NCBI GenBank assembly: GCA_030602885.1
Contig: JAUVYV010000011.1
Coordinates: 1-64,000, forward strand
Source: Phycisphaerales bacterium
GTDB lineage: Bacteria; Planctomycetota; Phycisphaerae; Sedimentisphaerales; Anaerobacaceae
Direction: 5' to 3'
DNA length: 64,000 nt
Positions 1 through 7,343 of this stretch are shown piece by piece. Every line of letters starts with the position of its first letter. The first letter of the stretch is position 1. Under the pieces are notes generated by a model. That model was not told the DNA's origin and made no database searches. It worked only from the letters and a program-made list of their open reading frames with translations. The position numbers and the translations under genes are program-made.

Positions 1-175
1 CACTAGCGCAGACCCCGCACTCAGCGTAGTGCGGGGGGAAAAATAAACCGTTGTGGGGTTGTCGGTTTTGGGTATAATGTCGGGGTATGAAAAAGTCGTT
101 AGCATATTTGCCGAATACGGCCAAAAACTGCACGAAGTGACTGAAAAGATTTGTAAGGAGAAGATCGAAAGCTTT
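1..175 (+). repeat. Repeat I, copy A (hairpin plus promoter-like unit)
   Basis: This stretch recurs in inverted orientation at 24966-25140 with only scattered mismatches. It opens with a perfect hairpin: a 9-bp stem at 13-21 and 28-36 (CCCCGCACT / AGTGCGGGG) with a 6-nt loop. Next comes a promoter-like pair, TTGTGG at 51-56 and TATAAT at 73-78, kept in both copies. It lies upstream of the ATPase gene at 367, as copy B lies upstream of the gene at 24392-24910. The left end may extend beyond the window. Confidence 0.85.
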
Positions 176-181
176 GTTTAG
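77..181 (+). CDS. 34-codon ORF inside repeat I, doubtful
   Basis: An ATG-initiated 34-codon frame lies inside the repeat, and the frame is also open over 34 codons in the inverted copy at 24961-25065. The two differ at about eight amino acids and a few silent sites, so strong protein-level conservation is not evident. The ATG overlaps the TATAAT-like box and has no ribosome binding site, so it is probably not translated as read. It could be the beheaded start of a formerly longer protein. Confidence 0.2.
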   Translation: MSGYEKVVSIFAEYGQKLHEVTEKICKEKIESFV

Positions 182-265
182 TACCGCGTTTCATACGGTT
201 TCCTCATCATTTAGGGGTTTTAGTCCACCACACGGGGCTTTATTACCTCAAATTGTTGCTGGAAA

Positions 266-282
266 AAGATTTGACAAATCTT
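266..282 (+). promoter_or_regulatory. Dyad overlapping a -35-like TTGACA
   Basis: A perfect 8-1-8 palindrome (AAGATTTG A CAAATCTT) contains TTGACA at 271-276. No good -10 box lies at 17 nt, so promoter function is unproven. A dyad over a -35-like element, about 85 bp before the ATPase start, would suit a repressor site controlling the pair at 367-2062. Confidence 0.35.
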
Positions 283-366
283 CTAAAATCACCCAAAATC
301 CACTTTTACTTTATACTATGCTCAGAAGAATGTTGAAGACCCCTTAATTTCAAAGGACACATTAAA

Positions 367-1443
367 ATGATAACAGATGTTCTGATTAGAAATTTTAAAT
401 GCTTCAAGAGCCTCACCGTTCCTGAACTTGGCCGCATAACACTAATTTCAGGTCGAAACAATGTAGGTAAAACCGCTCTGCTCGAAGCTCTTTTTCTTTT
501 CCTGGATCAGCGTAATCCGACTACGGTTCTAAATCAATATAGTCGGCGCGGAATTAAACAAATTACTCTAACAACTGAAGCAATATGGGACCCAATATTT
601 TGCGATTATGCTAAGGATAAGAAAATCCTTATTTCTTTAACTAAAAATGGCAACCCTGAACAAATAACAGTTCGGTTTAATCGAGAATTTGCACCTCCAC
701 CTCCAATGACGGTCCAAACTGGAGAACAGCAAATATCTACAGATGAGGAACTTACTATTGTAGCTGTGGAAATTGAATACGCCGCCAAATCAGGTGAAAA
801 AATCATTCTATCCCATTTCTGTGACCCCAATAATCGAAACCTCCCTACTGTTGTATCTAAAACAATACCTTCTAAAATTCCATTACAGTTGGCCAGTTTT
901 TTGTCAAGTAAAGAGCACAACCCACCAAATGAAATTGCAAATCAATTCGGCAAATTAGCACAACAGGATCGGGAAAACGAAGCTGTCGAATTTCTCAGGA
1001 TAATTGAGCCTCGGCTTGAAAACCTCAAAATCATCACAGAAGGCCCAAATTCACTTGTTCATGGCAAACTCAAAGGCGACATGCATACTCGTCCAATCAA
1101 TTTTATGGGTGAAGGCATGGAAAAACTTCTGGCTCTTATAGTTGCTATCACACATTCGCCTAACCGTATCATTCTTCTTGATGAAATGGAAAATGGTCTG
1201 CATTATTCTATTTTGCCAAAGATTTGGGAGGCTCTTGGCAAAGCACTGCGCAAATATGACTGCCAGCTTATCACAACAACTCATAGCTACGAATGCCTTC
1301 GAGCTGCACACGAAGGTCTTTCCGAAATGCCAGAGGACTTCAGATATATCCGCCTGCATCGGAAAGACGATGACATATCCGCCAAACTTTCAAACTATGA
1401 TATGATCGGTACTGCAATGAAAACAAATCTGGAGGTAAGATAA
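367..1443 (+). CDS. AAA/ABC-type ATPase of the OLD-like class
   Basis: A 358-residue cytoplasmic ATPase. Walker A is GRNNVGKT at residues 29-36, right after an SMC/ABC-like first strand. Walker B is ILLDE near 269-273, followed by NGLH, and a TTTHS histidine-switch motif lies near 303-307. This arrangement is typical of AAA_15/AAA_21 ATPases found in OLD nucleases and in split defence systems such as PARIS. The next gene starts 2 bp after this stop and is TOPRIM-like, so the pair probably makes a two-protein ATPase-nuclease. AAGGA precedes the ATG. The gene is AT-richer than the 4-16 kb genes, which fits transfer. A defence role is inference. Confidence 0.8.
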   Translation: MITDVLIRNFKCFKSLTVPELGRITLISGRNNVGKTALLEALFLFLDQRNPTTVLNQYSRRGIKQITLTTEAIWDPIFCDYAKDKKILISLTKNGNPEQITVRFNREFAPPPPMTVQTGEQQISTDEELTIVAVEIEYAAKSGEKIILSHFCDPNNRNLPTVVSKTIPSKIPLQLASFLSSKEHNPPNEIANQFGKLAQQDRENEAVEFLRIIEPRLENLKIITEGPNSLVHGKLKGDMHTRPINFMGEGMEKLLALIVAITHSPNRIILLDEMENGLHYSILPKIWEALGKALRKYDCQLITTTHSYECLRAAHEGLSEMPEDFRYIRLHRKDDDISAKLSNYDMIGTAMKTNLEVR

Positions 1444-1444
1444 T

Positions 1445-2062
1445 TTGTCCAAACCCGAACCGATAACCCAGAAAAAACTTCTTCTTGCAGAAGGCCGAGA
1501 CGCTGAACTATTTCTTGTATGGGCGGGAAGATACTTTTGTAGTGAGAGAGACTTTCAAGTAATGGACTTTGGAGGCATTAAGGAGTTAACTAATTTTCTC
1601 AAATTGTTAACTAACGACGAATCCTATGACAATGTTGAAACCATAGTAGTAGCTCGTGACGCTGAAACGGATGCTAAAGCTGCAACAAGCAGCATTCAAC
1701 ATTCTATGACGCAGGCAAATATGCCGGTGCCACAAAAACCTTTTGAGTACACACAAAATTCTTCTGTGAAAACCGCATTTATGATTTTTCCAGGCCCTGA
1801 ACACCGAGAGGGTCGACTAGAAGACCTCTGTCTTTTAACAGTCGAAGACGATCCTTTATTGGAATGTGTGGATGATTATTTGGAATGTGCAAAGGCCAAA
1901 AACGAACCGCTTCCGCGTATCCACAAGAGCAAGCTTCATTGTTTTTTAGCAGGGAAAAAAGATTATGCTGGCTTACCTATCGGATTAGCGTCGCGTGAAC
2001 ACGCCTGGGATTTTGACCATCCTACATTAAAACCATTTAAGAGAATTATCCAAGAAATGTAA
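1445..2062 (+). CDS. TOPRIM-like DUF3226-type protein
   Basis: A 205-residue protein starting at TTG, supported by GGAGG nine bases upstream inside the end of the ATPase gene. The N-terminus has the TOPRIM-like glutamate (E16 in LLLAEGRDAEL), and a central acidic cluster ARDAETD supplies D72, E74 and D76, as expected for a metal-binding TOPRIM fold. The overall pattern resembles DUF3226. Coupled to an OLD-like ATPase, it is most simply the nuclease half of a split system, analogous to the AriA/AriB organisation of PARIS although a different DUF. Family assignment is from memory of motifs, and the function is inferred. Confidence 0.65.
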   Translation: MSKPEPITQKKLLLAEGRDAELFLVWAGRYFCSERDFQVMDFGGIKELTNFLKLLTNDESYDNVETIVVARDAETDAKAATSSIQHSMTQANMPVPQKPFEYTQNSSVKTAFMIFPGPEHREGRLEDLCLLTVEDDPLLECVDDYLECAKAKNEPLPRIHKSKLHCFLAGKKDYAGLPIGLASREHAWDFDHPTLKPFKRIIQEM

Positions 2063-2079
2063 TATACCCACCCCCGCCC

Positions 2080-2140
2080 TTGCCGTCAAAGCAAATACCT
2101 TGAATTAATCCCGCAGATTCATATAATTGCAACACAAGAG
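2080..2140 (+). repeat. Repeat II, copy A
   Basis: About 60 bp just after the TOPRIM-like gene matches the reverse complement of 24289-24360 almost base for base, including the shared start TTGCCGTCAAA and an AATTAATCCCGCA core. In the other copy it also lies directly downstream of a cargo gene (24392-24910), so repeats I and II bracket different genes at the two sites. Confidence 0.8.
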
Positions 2141-2159
2141 ATTAGATGAGTACGCCAGT

Positions 2160-2187
2160 GGCGTATAAAACTGTATAATCGTTGTTG
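2160..2187 (+). promoter_or_regulatory. Repeated promoter-like unit upstream of the DUF6868-like gene
   Basis: A 28-bp unit beginning GGCGTATAAAA carries TATAAT at 2174-2179. It recurs with two mismatches at 2735-2762, upstream of the next small gene. A short inverted repeat (CGCCAGTGGCG) lies immediately 5'. No clear -35 box is seen. The placement before two different short genes suggests a repeat-borne promoter. Confidence 0.4.
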
Positions 2188-2214
2188 TATGCAGAAAGAT
2201 AAAGGAGAAATATC

Positions 2215-2457
2215 ATGGATATCGAGACACTAACAACATTCTTTATGTGGTGTACGATTCTGAACGCAGCATTGCTGGTTCTCTCGTCGCTGATCTGTGT
2301 CTGTGCCAGAGACTGGGTCTATCGAGCACACAGCAAATGGTTCCCCATTCCAAAAGAGGCCTTCAACGTGGCGATATACTCGTTCATCGGACTGTACAAG
2401 ATATTGGTCATAACGTTCAATCTTATTCCCTACATAGCTTTGTCGATCATCGGATAA
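2215..2457 (+). CDS. Small membrane protein, DUF6868-like
   Basis: An 80-residue protein with two hydrophobic segments, about residues 8-30 and 52-78, joined by a charged stretch containing the RAHSKWF motif. This fits the small DUF6868 membrane proteins of unknown role. The start is supported by AAAGGAG a few bases upstream of ATG. It lies between repeats II and III, which are adjacent in the inverted copy near 24.3 kb, so this gene and its promoter unit look inserted into, or lost from, an otherwise shared frame. Confidence 0.6.
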   Translation: MDIETLTTFFMWCTILNAALLVLSSLICVCARDWVYRAHSKWFPIPKEAFNVAIYSFIGLYKILVITFNLIPYIALSIIG

Positions 2458-2517
2458 ATTGGACGAGTCCTTCGACCCGTTCGGCTACGCTCAGGGCAGG
2501 CTGTGCTCAGGATAAAT

Positions 2518-2640
2518 CCGCCATCCCGCCAGTGGCGGGTAAAAGGCGGATAAATATTGAAGAAGCAGCCGTGCTACGGCAGGCTCTCGTCTCGGCGTAG
2601 CGAGCCGTAGCCGGGCCGCCCTGACGAGCGGGAACTTGTT
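2518..2640 (+). repeat. Repeat III, copy A (REP-like palindromes)
   Basis: A GC-rich segment of short palindromes (CCCGCCAGTGGCGGG and others). It shares long blocks with the reverse complement of 24190-24285, including the core CGGATAAATATTGAAGAA and the end GAGCGGGAACTTGTT. A fragment of the core also appears near 23478-23500. No ORF here looks genuine. Confidence 0.75.
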
Positions 2641-2734
2641 ATACAGAAATAAACAGTCTGTCCCCCGCCAGAGGCAAGCGGGGACAAGCTTTGGCGTTTA
2701 ATACAGTACGGTGGCCCGCCAGAGGCGGGTAAAA

Positions 2735-2762
2735 GGCGTATAAAATTGTATAATCATTGTTG
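2735..2762 (+). promoter_or_regulatory. Second copy of the repeated promoter-like unit
   Basis: This matches 2160-2187 in 26 of 28 positions, with TATAAT at 2749-2754, and is preceded by the palindrome CCCGCCAGAGGCGGG. It stands about 80 bp ahead of the exported-protein gene at 2844, as the first copy stands ahead of the gene at 2215. Confidence 0.4.
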
Positions 2763-2843
2763 GGCTTCTGGAGCCAAAGATAGATGACAGTTACTCTATC
2801 AGATTGTAGTTGACAACTTTATCAAGATAGGAGGTTTGTTACA

Positions 2844-3329
2844 ATGAAAAAGAAAATAATAATCATCCTGAAAATAATAATCACCCTGCTGCTCATCAGC
2901 CCGATTGTGATTTTTGCTTATGAAGTATTTTACCCACGGCCAAAAATAGCTCCTCCACAAGCTCTGGTTGGAGCATGGGAAACTGAGTTTGGGACTCGCT
3001 TTGGCAAATCTCAGGTTATTTTTAATCTTTACGAAGATGGAACTGTTGAAGGTACAGTTGGTGATGCTACCATGCAAGATGCATATTTCAGCAGAAACCG
3101 TGGCTGGCTATTCAGAAGTCTGGGTTGGGCAACGGAATACGTTATCGTAGGCGGTTTGAACGGTTCGGTAATCAGTGAAGTCCAGTGTGCTAAATTCTGG
3201 ATAGTGGGTGACTTCGACGAAAAGGGGATAAGGGCGGATATTGACTGCGATGAATGTTGGAAGGACGGAAAGAAGCACGGTCCGTTTGGTGACGGCCCTT
3301 TGATTTATACTCGCGTGGAACAACCTTAG
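2844..3329 (+). CDS. Membrane-anchored protein of unknown function
   Basis: A 161-residue protein not recognised as a family. It begins with a lysine-rich tip and a strong hydrophobic segment (about residues 5-26), either a signal anchor or an uncleaved signal peptide, followed by a short proline-rich linker. The remainder is a soluble, probably beta-rich domain with a GAWETEFG motif near residue 48 and two cysteines in CDEC near the end. The ATG is preceded by AGGAGG. It is in the repeat-rich accessory patch with no functional partner visible. Confidence 0.6.
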   Translation: MKKKIIIILKIIITLLLISPIVIFAYEVFYPRPKIAPPQALVGAWETEFGTRFGKSQVIFNLYEDGTVEGTVGDATMQDAYFSRNRGWLFRSLGWATEYVIVGGLNGSVISEVQCAKFWIVGDFDEKGIRADIDCDECWKDGKKHGPFGDGPLIYTRVEQP

Positions 3330-3373
3330 GATTAAACTTTCATTCTTTTTGATGATGAATAAAGGAAGTTATT

Positions 3374-3790
3374 ATGTCGAACATTAGCTCTAAAGATGCA
3401 TGGCCGGTTAAGTTGATGCGTTGGGCCGCCCGATTTCTGTCAATACCTTGGGCGTTCTGGGCGCTGTTTTGGACATTGTTCGTTTTAGGCCATGGCTTCC
3501 AAACAGCGGTTCTTGCAATCGTCATGATCATACCTCTTCTGCTGTTTTTGGGTGCTGCCATCATCGCGAGCGTGTGGGGAAAGGAAGCATTCGGAGGAGC
3601 TGTGCTGCTGGTAGATGGTGTGTTAATATTCGTATGCGGTACTTTTGGTCCACACTCCCCCCTGCCGACTGACGTATCCTGGGATGCTGTCTTTGCTATT
3701 TCCACACTGGTTTTGCCTCCATTGGTAGCAGGCTCTCTGTTCCTGATATGCCATCGGATATCAAAAACGTCAGGAGAGCAACACGTTTAA
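3374..3790 (+). CDS. Integral membrane protein of unknown function
   Basis: A 138-residue, very hydrophobic protein with about four membrane spans (roughly 20-40, 45-65, 72-92 and 105-128) and a short charged tail. The ATG follows AAAGGAAG at good spacing. It follows the gene at 2844 by 44 bp in the same direction, so the two may be co-transcribed. No family recognised. Confidence 0.6.
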   Translation: MSNISSKDAWPVKLMRWAARFLSIPWAFWALFWTLFVLGHGFQTAVLAIVMIIPLLLFLGAAIIASVWGKEAFGGAVLLVDGVLIFVCGTFGPHSPLPTDVSWDAVFAISTLVLPPLVAGSLFLICHRISKTSGEQHV

Positions 3791-3913
3791 CTGCAACGAT
3801 CCAACACTGGCAACAAGATTGTGGAAAATTGAACTGAAACCCATCTGCTCAGCCTAAGGATTTCGCGGACAGGTTAAGAAATACAAGTCATTTTCAAGTA
3901 AGGAGAAACAGCT

Positions 3914-4021
3914 ATGGGCGATAAGGGGAAAAGAGATAAGGGCAAAAAAGAAAAACAGAAAAAGGCCCAGCTTACTCCAAAGGAAAAACGAAGATTAAAA
4001 AAAGAAAGCAAGAATAAATAA
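3914..4021 (+). CDS. Tiny lysine-rich protein, 35 residues
   Basis: An ATG with AGGAG seven bases upstream opens a 35-codon frame starting MGDKGKRDKGKKEKQKKAQL. Nearly half the residues are lysine or arginine, with a TPKEKRRLKK tail. A Rho-independent terminator begins 9 bp after the stop, which strongly supports a real short transcription unit. Similar tiny MGDK-type basic proteins occur in many environmental bacteria without a known role; nucleic-acid binding is only a guess from charge. Confidence 0.6.
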   Translation: MGDKGKRDKGKKEKQKKAQLTPKEKRRLKKESKNK

Positions 4022-4029
4022 CTCAAACC

Positions 4030-4058
4030 GGCCGTTTTGTTCCAAAACGGCCAGTTTT
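4030..4058 (+). terminator. Rho-independent terminator after the tiny basic gene
   Basis: A perfect 10-bp stem (GGCCGTTTTG at 4030-4039, CAAAACGGCC at 4043-4052) with a 3-nt loop, followed by AGTTTT. It sits directly after the stop of the 35-residue gene. Confidence 0.75.
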
Positions 4059-4431
4059 CGCGTCGATAGTCGCTCGTGACTCGTCGCTCGTTTTGCTGAG
4101 GCCGACTTCGTCGGCTGTAATTTAAGGGAACCTCTAAGGTCTAAATATCAAACGCGCAGGTGGCCAAGCCCGCGACGAACCGGCAGGCGAGGCCCAAAGC
4201 CGCAGTCTTTATCAAACCAAAAAGTACATCAACGACAACTCTCTCGAATTCGGCTGTAGCAAAGAAGCCGCTCCAAAGCATTCCCACAGGGCAGGCCGGC
4301 GAGGTACACCCCCGCCCTTGCCCAAATGCCAATGTTGACAGGCAGCCATAAGAGCAGGTAAAATCGTGCGAAAGGAAGGCCTGACAGAAGCCCTTTTGCC
4401 TCTGTGGTTTTCCAGGCGTACGGAGACTCTG
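4059..4431. other. Intergenic region without a supported gene
   Basis: Frames on both strands run through here (for example a minus-strand frame across 4141-4740), but none has a ribosome binding site or recognisable protein. A GTG at 4366 would extend the sensor kinase by 22 residues, but the added residues look non-conserved and the ATG at 4432 has a better ribosome binding site. Confidence 0.5.
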
Positions 4432-5571
4432 ATGGCGAAGAGCCAATTGTCTTATAACGAGAAAGCGGCATTGCGCGAGCGTGTTAAAGAGTTGACCTGT
4501 CTTTACGGCATCGCGCAGATTGCGGGGCGGCCGGGTATATCCCTGGAAGAAATCCTGCAGGGCATTGTTGAATTGCTGCCTTCTGCCTGGCAATATCCTG
4601 AAATAGCCACTGGGCGAATCACTCTGGACGGTACTGAGTACAAGACAGCGAGGTTTCATGAGGCCCGTCAGAAACAAACTGCGGATATCCTCGTCGGCGG
4701 CAGGCCAAGAGGTGCGATTGAGATAGTTTACGCAGAACAAAAGCCCGAACTTGATGAGGGCCCTTTCCTCAAGGAAGAGCGAAATCTGATTGACGAGGCG
4801 GCCAGACAGGTGGCATTGATTATCGAGCGCCGACAGTCAAAGGAGGACAAATTGAAGCTGCATGCTCAGCTCAGACATGCTGATCGATTAGCCACTATTG
4901 GCATGCTTGCGGCCGGAGTAGCGCACGAGCTGAATGAACCGTTGGGAAATATACTGGGGTTTGCCCAGTTGGCGAAAAAGTGCTCCGGAGTTCCGGCTCC
5001 GGCGACGAAGGATATTGAAAAGATAGAAGCAGCCTCTTTGCAGGCACGGGATGTTATACAGAAGCTTCTGGTTTTTGCTCGGCAGAGACCGCCCAGGAAA
5101 ACCCGTGTGAATCTCAATCAGGTAGTTCAGGACAGTCTCTATTTCTTTGGGGCCCGCTGCGCCAAAGAGGGCATAGAGCTGGTTCAGGCACTTTGGCCAA
5201 ACCTGCCTGAAATCACCGCGGACCCCGCTCAGTTGAATCAGGTTCTGGTCAATTTGGTTGTCAATGCCTCACAATCGATGTCCGGAGGGGGGACGATCAC
5301 GGTCGGAACACGATTTTGCGACCACGATGTCTGTCTGATTGTTGAAGATACCGGCGCCGGCATGAGCAAGGAGGTACTCGATAAGATATTTGTTCCATTC
5401 TTTACAACCAAAGACGTCGGTCAGGGGACAGGTTTGGGTATGCCCGTGGTTCACGGCATTGTCACCGCACACGGCGGCTCAATTGAGGTTGAGAGCAGAG
5501 TCGGCTGCGGTACTCGTTTTGAAATCCGGCTGCCCATAGGGCAACCACAGGACACGAAGGAAAATACCTGA
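4432..5571 (+). CDS. Sensor histidine kinase with GAF-like input
   Basis: A soluble kinase of 379 residues. An N-terminal GAF-like input region (about 1-135) precedes a HisKA dimerisation helix with phospho-acceptor His165 in VAHELNEPL. The HATPase domain shows the N-box (VNASQSM), the G1 box EDTGAGM and the G2 box GQGTGLGM. There are no membrane spans, so it probably senses a cytoplasmic signal. The chosen ATG has GGAG six bases upstream; a GTG at 4366 is the alternative. The NtrC-type regulator starts 1 bp after this stop, so the two form a NtrB/NtrC-like two-component pair. Confidence 0.85.
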   Translation: MAKSQLSYNEKAALRERVKELTCLYGIAQIAGRPGISLEEILQGIVELLPSAWQYPEIATGRITLDGTEYKTARFHEARQKQTADILVGGRPRGAIEIVYAEQKPELDEGPFLKEERNLIDEAARQVALIIERRQSKEDKLKLHAQLRHADRLATIGMLAAGVAHELNEPLGNILGFAQLAKKCSGVPAPATKDIEKIEAASLQARDVIQKLLVFARQRPPRKTRVNLNQVVQDSLYFFGARCAKEGIELVQALWPNLPEITADPAQLNQVLVNLVVNASQSMSGGGTITVGTRFCDHDVCLIVEDTGAGMSKEVLDKIFVPFFTTKDVGQGTGLGMPVVHGIVTAHGGSIEVESRVGCGTRFEIRLPIGQPQDTKENT

Positions 5572-5572
5572 T

Positions 5573-6943
5573 ATGCCATCTTCGCCGACGAAAGAACGCA
5601 TTCTTGTTGTGGACGACTCGGCAACGACACTGGAGGTTCTCCAGCGAAATCTAACGGCGGTCGGATACCGGGTCTTCACGGCACCGGGCGTGGCTGAGGC
5701 AGTTGCAATTCTCGAAGGCACGGCATTGGATCTGGTCATCACGGACCTTAAGATGCCGAAGGTCAGCGGTCTCGACTTAGTGCGGCATGTTCGGGAAAAC
5801 TTCAAAGATACCGAAGTCATGATGATAACAGGTTATCCATCGGTCGAAGGGGCCGTCAATGCGGTCAAAAGCGGTGCCGAGGAGTTTTTGGCCAAACCTT
5901 TCACCGACGAAGAGCTTCTGTCCGCAGTTCAGCGAGTGCTCGATAAACTAAAGGCTCGCAGGTCGGGACAGACCGCTGTGGACCAGGAGGTCCCTGTGCA
6001 CAAGGGTTTTATCGGGGACTCAAAAGTAATGCACAAAGTTTTCGTCGCTATAGGCAAGGCGATGTTTACTTCGGCCACTGTTCTTATTAGCGGCGAGAGC
6101 GGTACGGGAAAGGAGCTGGCGGCTCGGGCCATTCACTACGGCAGCACCCGCTCTTCGGCGCCGTTTGTACCCATAAACTGCGGCGGAATCCCCGAAGCGC
6201 TGCTTGAAAGCGAATTATTCGGGCACGTAAAGGGCGCCTTTACCGGAGCGGTCGAATCCCGGGCAGGCTTCTTTGTAGCCGGCGATGGCGGCACCATTTT
6301 TCTCGACGAAGTGAGCGATATGAGCTTAGCTATGCAGGTCAAACTTCTCCGCGTTCTGCAAGACAAAGAAGTCTGTATGGTTGGATCGAACCGGTCACGA
6401 AAAGTGGATGTAAGGATTTTGGCCGCGACCAACAGAGACCTGCATGGTTTGGTAGAGAAGCGACTTTTCCGTGAGGACCTATTCTACCGCCTCAACGTCA
6501 TTACCATATTCATACCGCCTCTCAGAGAAAGGGGTGATGATATTCTCTTACTGGCCCGTCATTTCGTAACTGAGTTCGCAGCCGAATCGGGTAAATCGCC
6601 TCTCCGTTTTTCCGACAAGGCGCTGCAGGGTCTGCGGAATTACAATTGGCCGGGCAACGTCAGAGAGCTTGAGAACGTAATTCAGCGACTGGTGGTAATG
6701 ACCGACGGGGACCTTATCGAGGTTCCCGACTTGCCGGATCTTTGCCGTTTCTCAGCCCTGCGAAGAACGGGATTTACCCGAACTCTCGCTGAAGTGGAGG
6801 CCGAATACATAAGTAATGTTCTGGCAAGCGTAGCCGGCAACAAGACCCGCGCAGCGGAAATTCTTGGTATAGACCGCAAAACCTTGCGTGAAAAGCTTAA
6901 GAAAGTCGAATCACCACGAAGGACGCGAAGTTCACGAAGTTAA
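5573..6943 (+). CDS. NtrC-family sigma54-dependent response regulator
   Basis: A 456-residue regulator with the classical three-domain order. The receiver (about 8-122) has DD near the start, phospho-acceptor Asp in ITDLKMP and Lys in KPF. The AAA+ sigma54-interaction domain (about 145-375) has Walker A GESGTGKE, the GAFTGA loop that contacts sigma54, and an arginine-rich sensor region. The C-terminal Fis-type helix-turn-helix contains NKTRAAEILGIDRKTLREKL. The last ten residues (SPRRTRSSRS) and the stop codon come from a 100-bp MITE-like repeat at 6913-7012, so the native C-terminus was replaced. A sigma54-like promoter at 9155-9170 is a plausible target. Confidence 0.92.
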   Translation: MPSSPTKERILVVDDSATTLEVLQRNLTAVGYRVFTAPGVAEAVAILEGTALDLVITDLKMPKVSGLDLVRHVRENFKDTEVMMITGYPSVEGAVNAVKSGAEEFLAKPFTDEELLSAVQRVLDKLKARRSGQTAVDQEVPVHKGFIGDSKVMHKVFVAIGKAMFTSATVLISGESGTGKELAARAIHYGSTRSSAPFVPINCGGIPEALLESELFGHVKGAFTGAVESRAGFFVAGDGGTIFLDEVSDMSLAMQVKLLRVLQDKEVCMVGSNRSRKVDVRILAATNRDLHGLVEKRLFREDLFYRLNVITIFIPPLRERGDDILLLARHFVTEFAAESGKSPLRFSDKALQGLRNYNWPGNVRELENVIQRLVVMTDGDLIEVPDLPDLCRFSALRRTGFTRTLAEVEAEYISNVLASVAGNKTRAAEILGIDRKTLREKLKKVESPRRTRSSRS

Positions 6944-7012
6944 AATTAAAGAACAAAATATCTTTTCGTGTTCTTCTCTACAGGATGCCTTACGGCAGTG
7001 CACTTCGTGGTT
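6913..7012 (+). repeat. 100-bp MITE-like element, copy 1
   Basis: Exactly 100 bp, about 90 percent identical by eye to 8748-8847 in the same orientation. Ends form a terminal inverted repeat (ACCACGAAG ... CTTCGTGGT), with further inner palindromes. It overlaps the 3' end of the response-regulator gene and supplies its final codons and TAA. Confidence 0.85.
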
Positions 7013-7133
7013 GACAATATTATCCATTATCGTAATGTGTTTTAATTCACCGCCGATGGCAGAACATAATTGCTGATTTTAACCTGCAATTATCGGATGT
7101 AAAGGGCTAATTGGTCAAGAAAGATTTACGAAG

Positions 7134-7343
7134 CGATTCAACGGGGGAAATGTGCTGGTTTACAAAACAGTATTAAAACTGACACCTTTAGTGGAAACTC
7201 TGGAGAGAATCCGAACCGGTTCAACGGGGAAATGTACCGGACACCTTTAATTTCCCGGTTCAACGGGGAAATGTACCGGACACCTTTAATTTCCGGACAC
7301 CTTTAATTTCCCAAGAGCTAAAAATATACCGCACACCTTTAAT
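7134..7343 (+). repeat. Tandem REP-like array
   Basis: Two near-perfect units at about 7218-7255 and 7257-7294 (GGTTCAACGGGGAAATGTAC followed by CGGACACCTTTAATTTCC), a degenerate unit at 7134-7193, and shorter remnants up to 7343. The recurring half CGGACACCTTTAATTTCC resembles tails left by REP-associated (RAYT) elements. The rest of 6944-7338 holds no supported gene. Confidence 0.7.

Noticed and set aside
2518-2640. Integron attC site at repeat III
   Set aside because: GTTAAAC-like ends and palindromes are present in copy B, but the paired R and L boxes of attC are not seen and no integrase gene is in the window.
4141-4740. 199-codon minus-strand frame opposite the sensor kinase start
   Set aside because: Largely antisense to a well-supported kinase gene; no recognisable protein.
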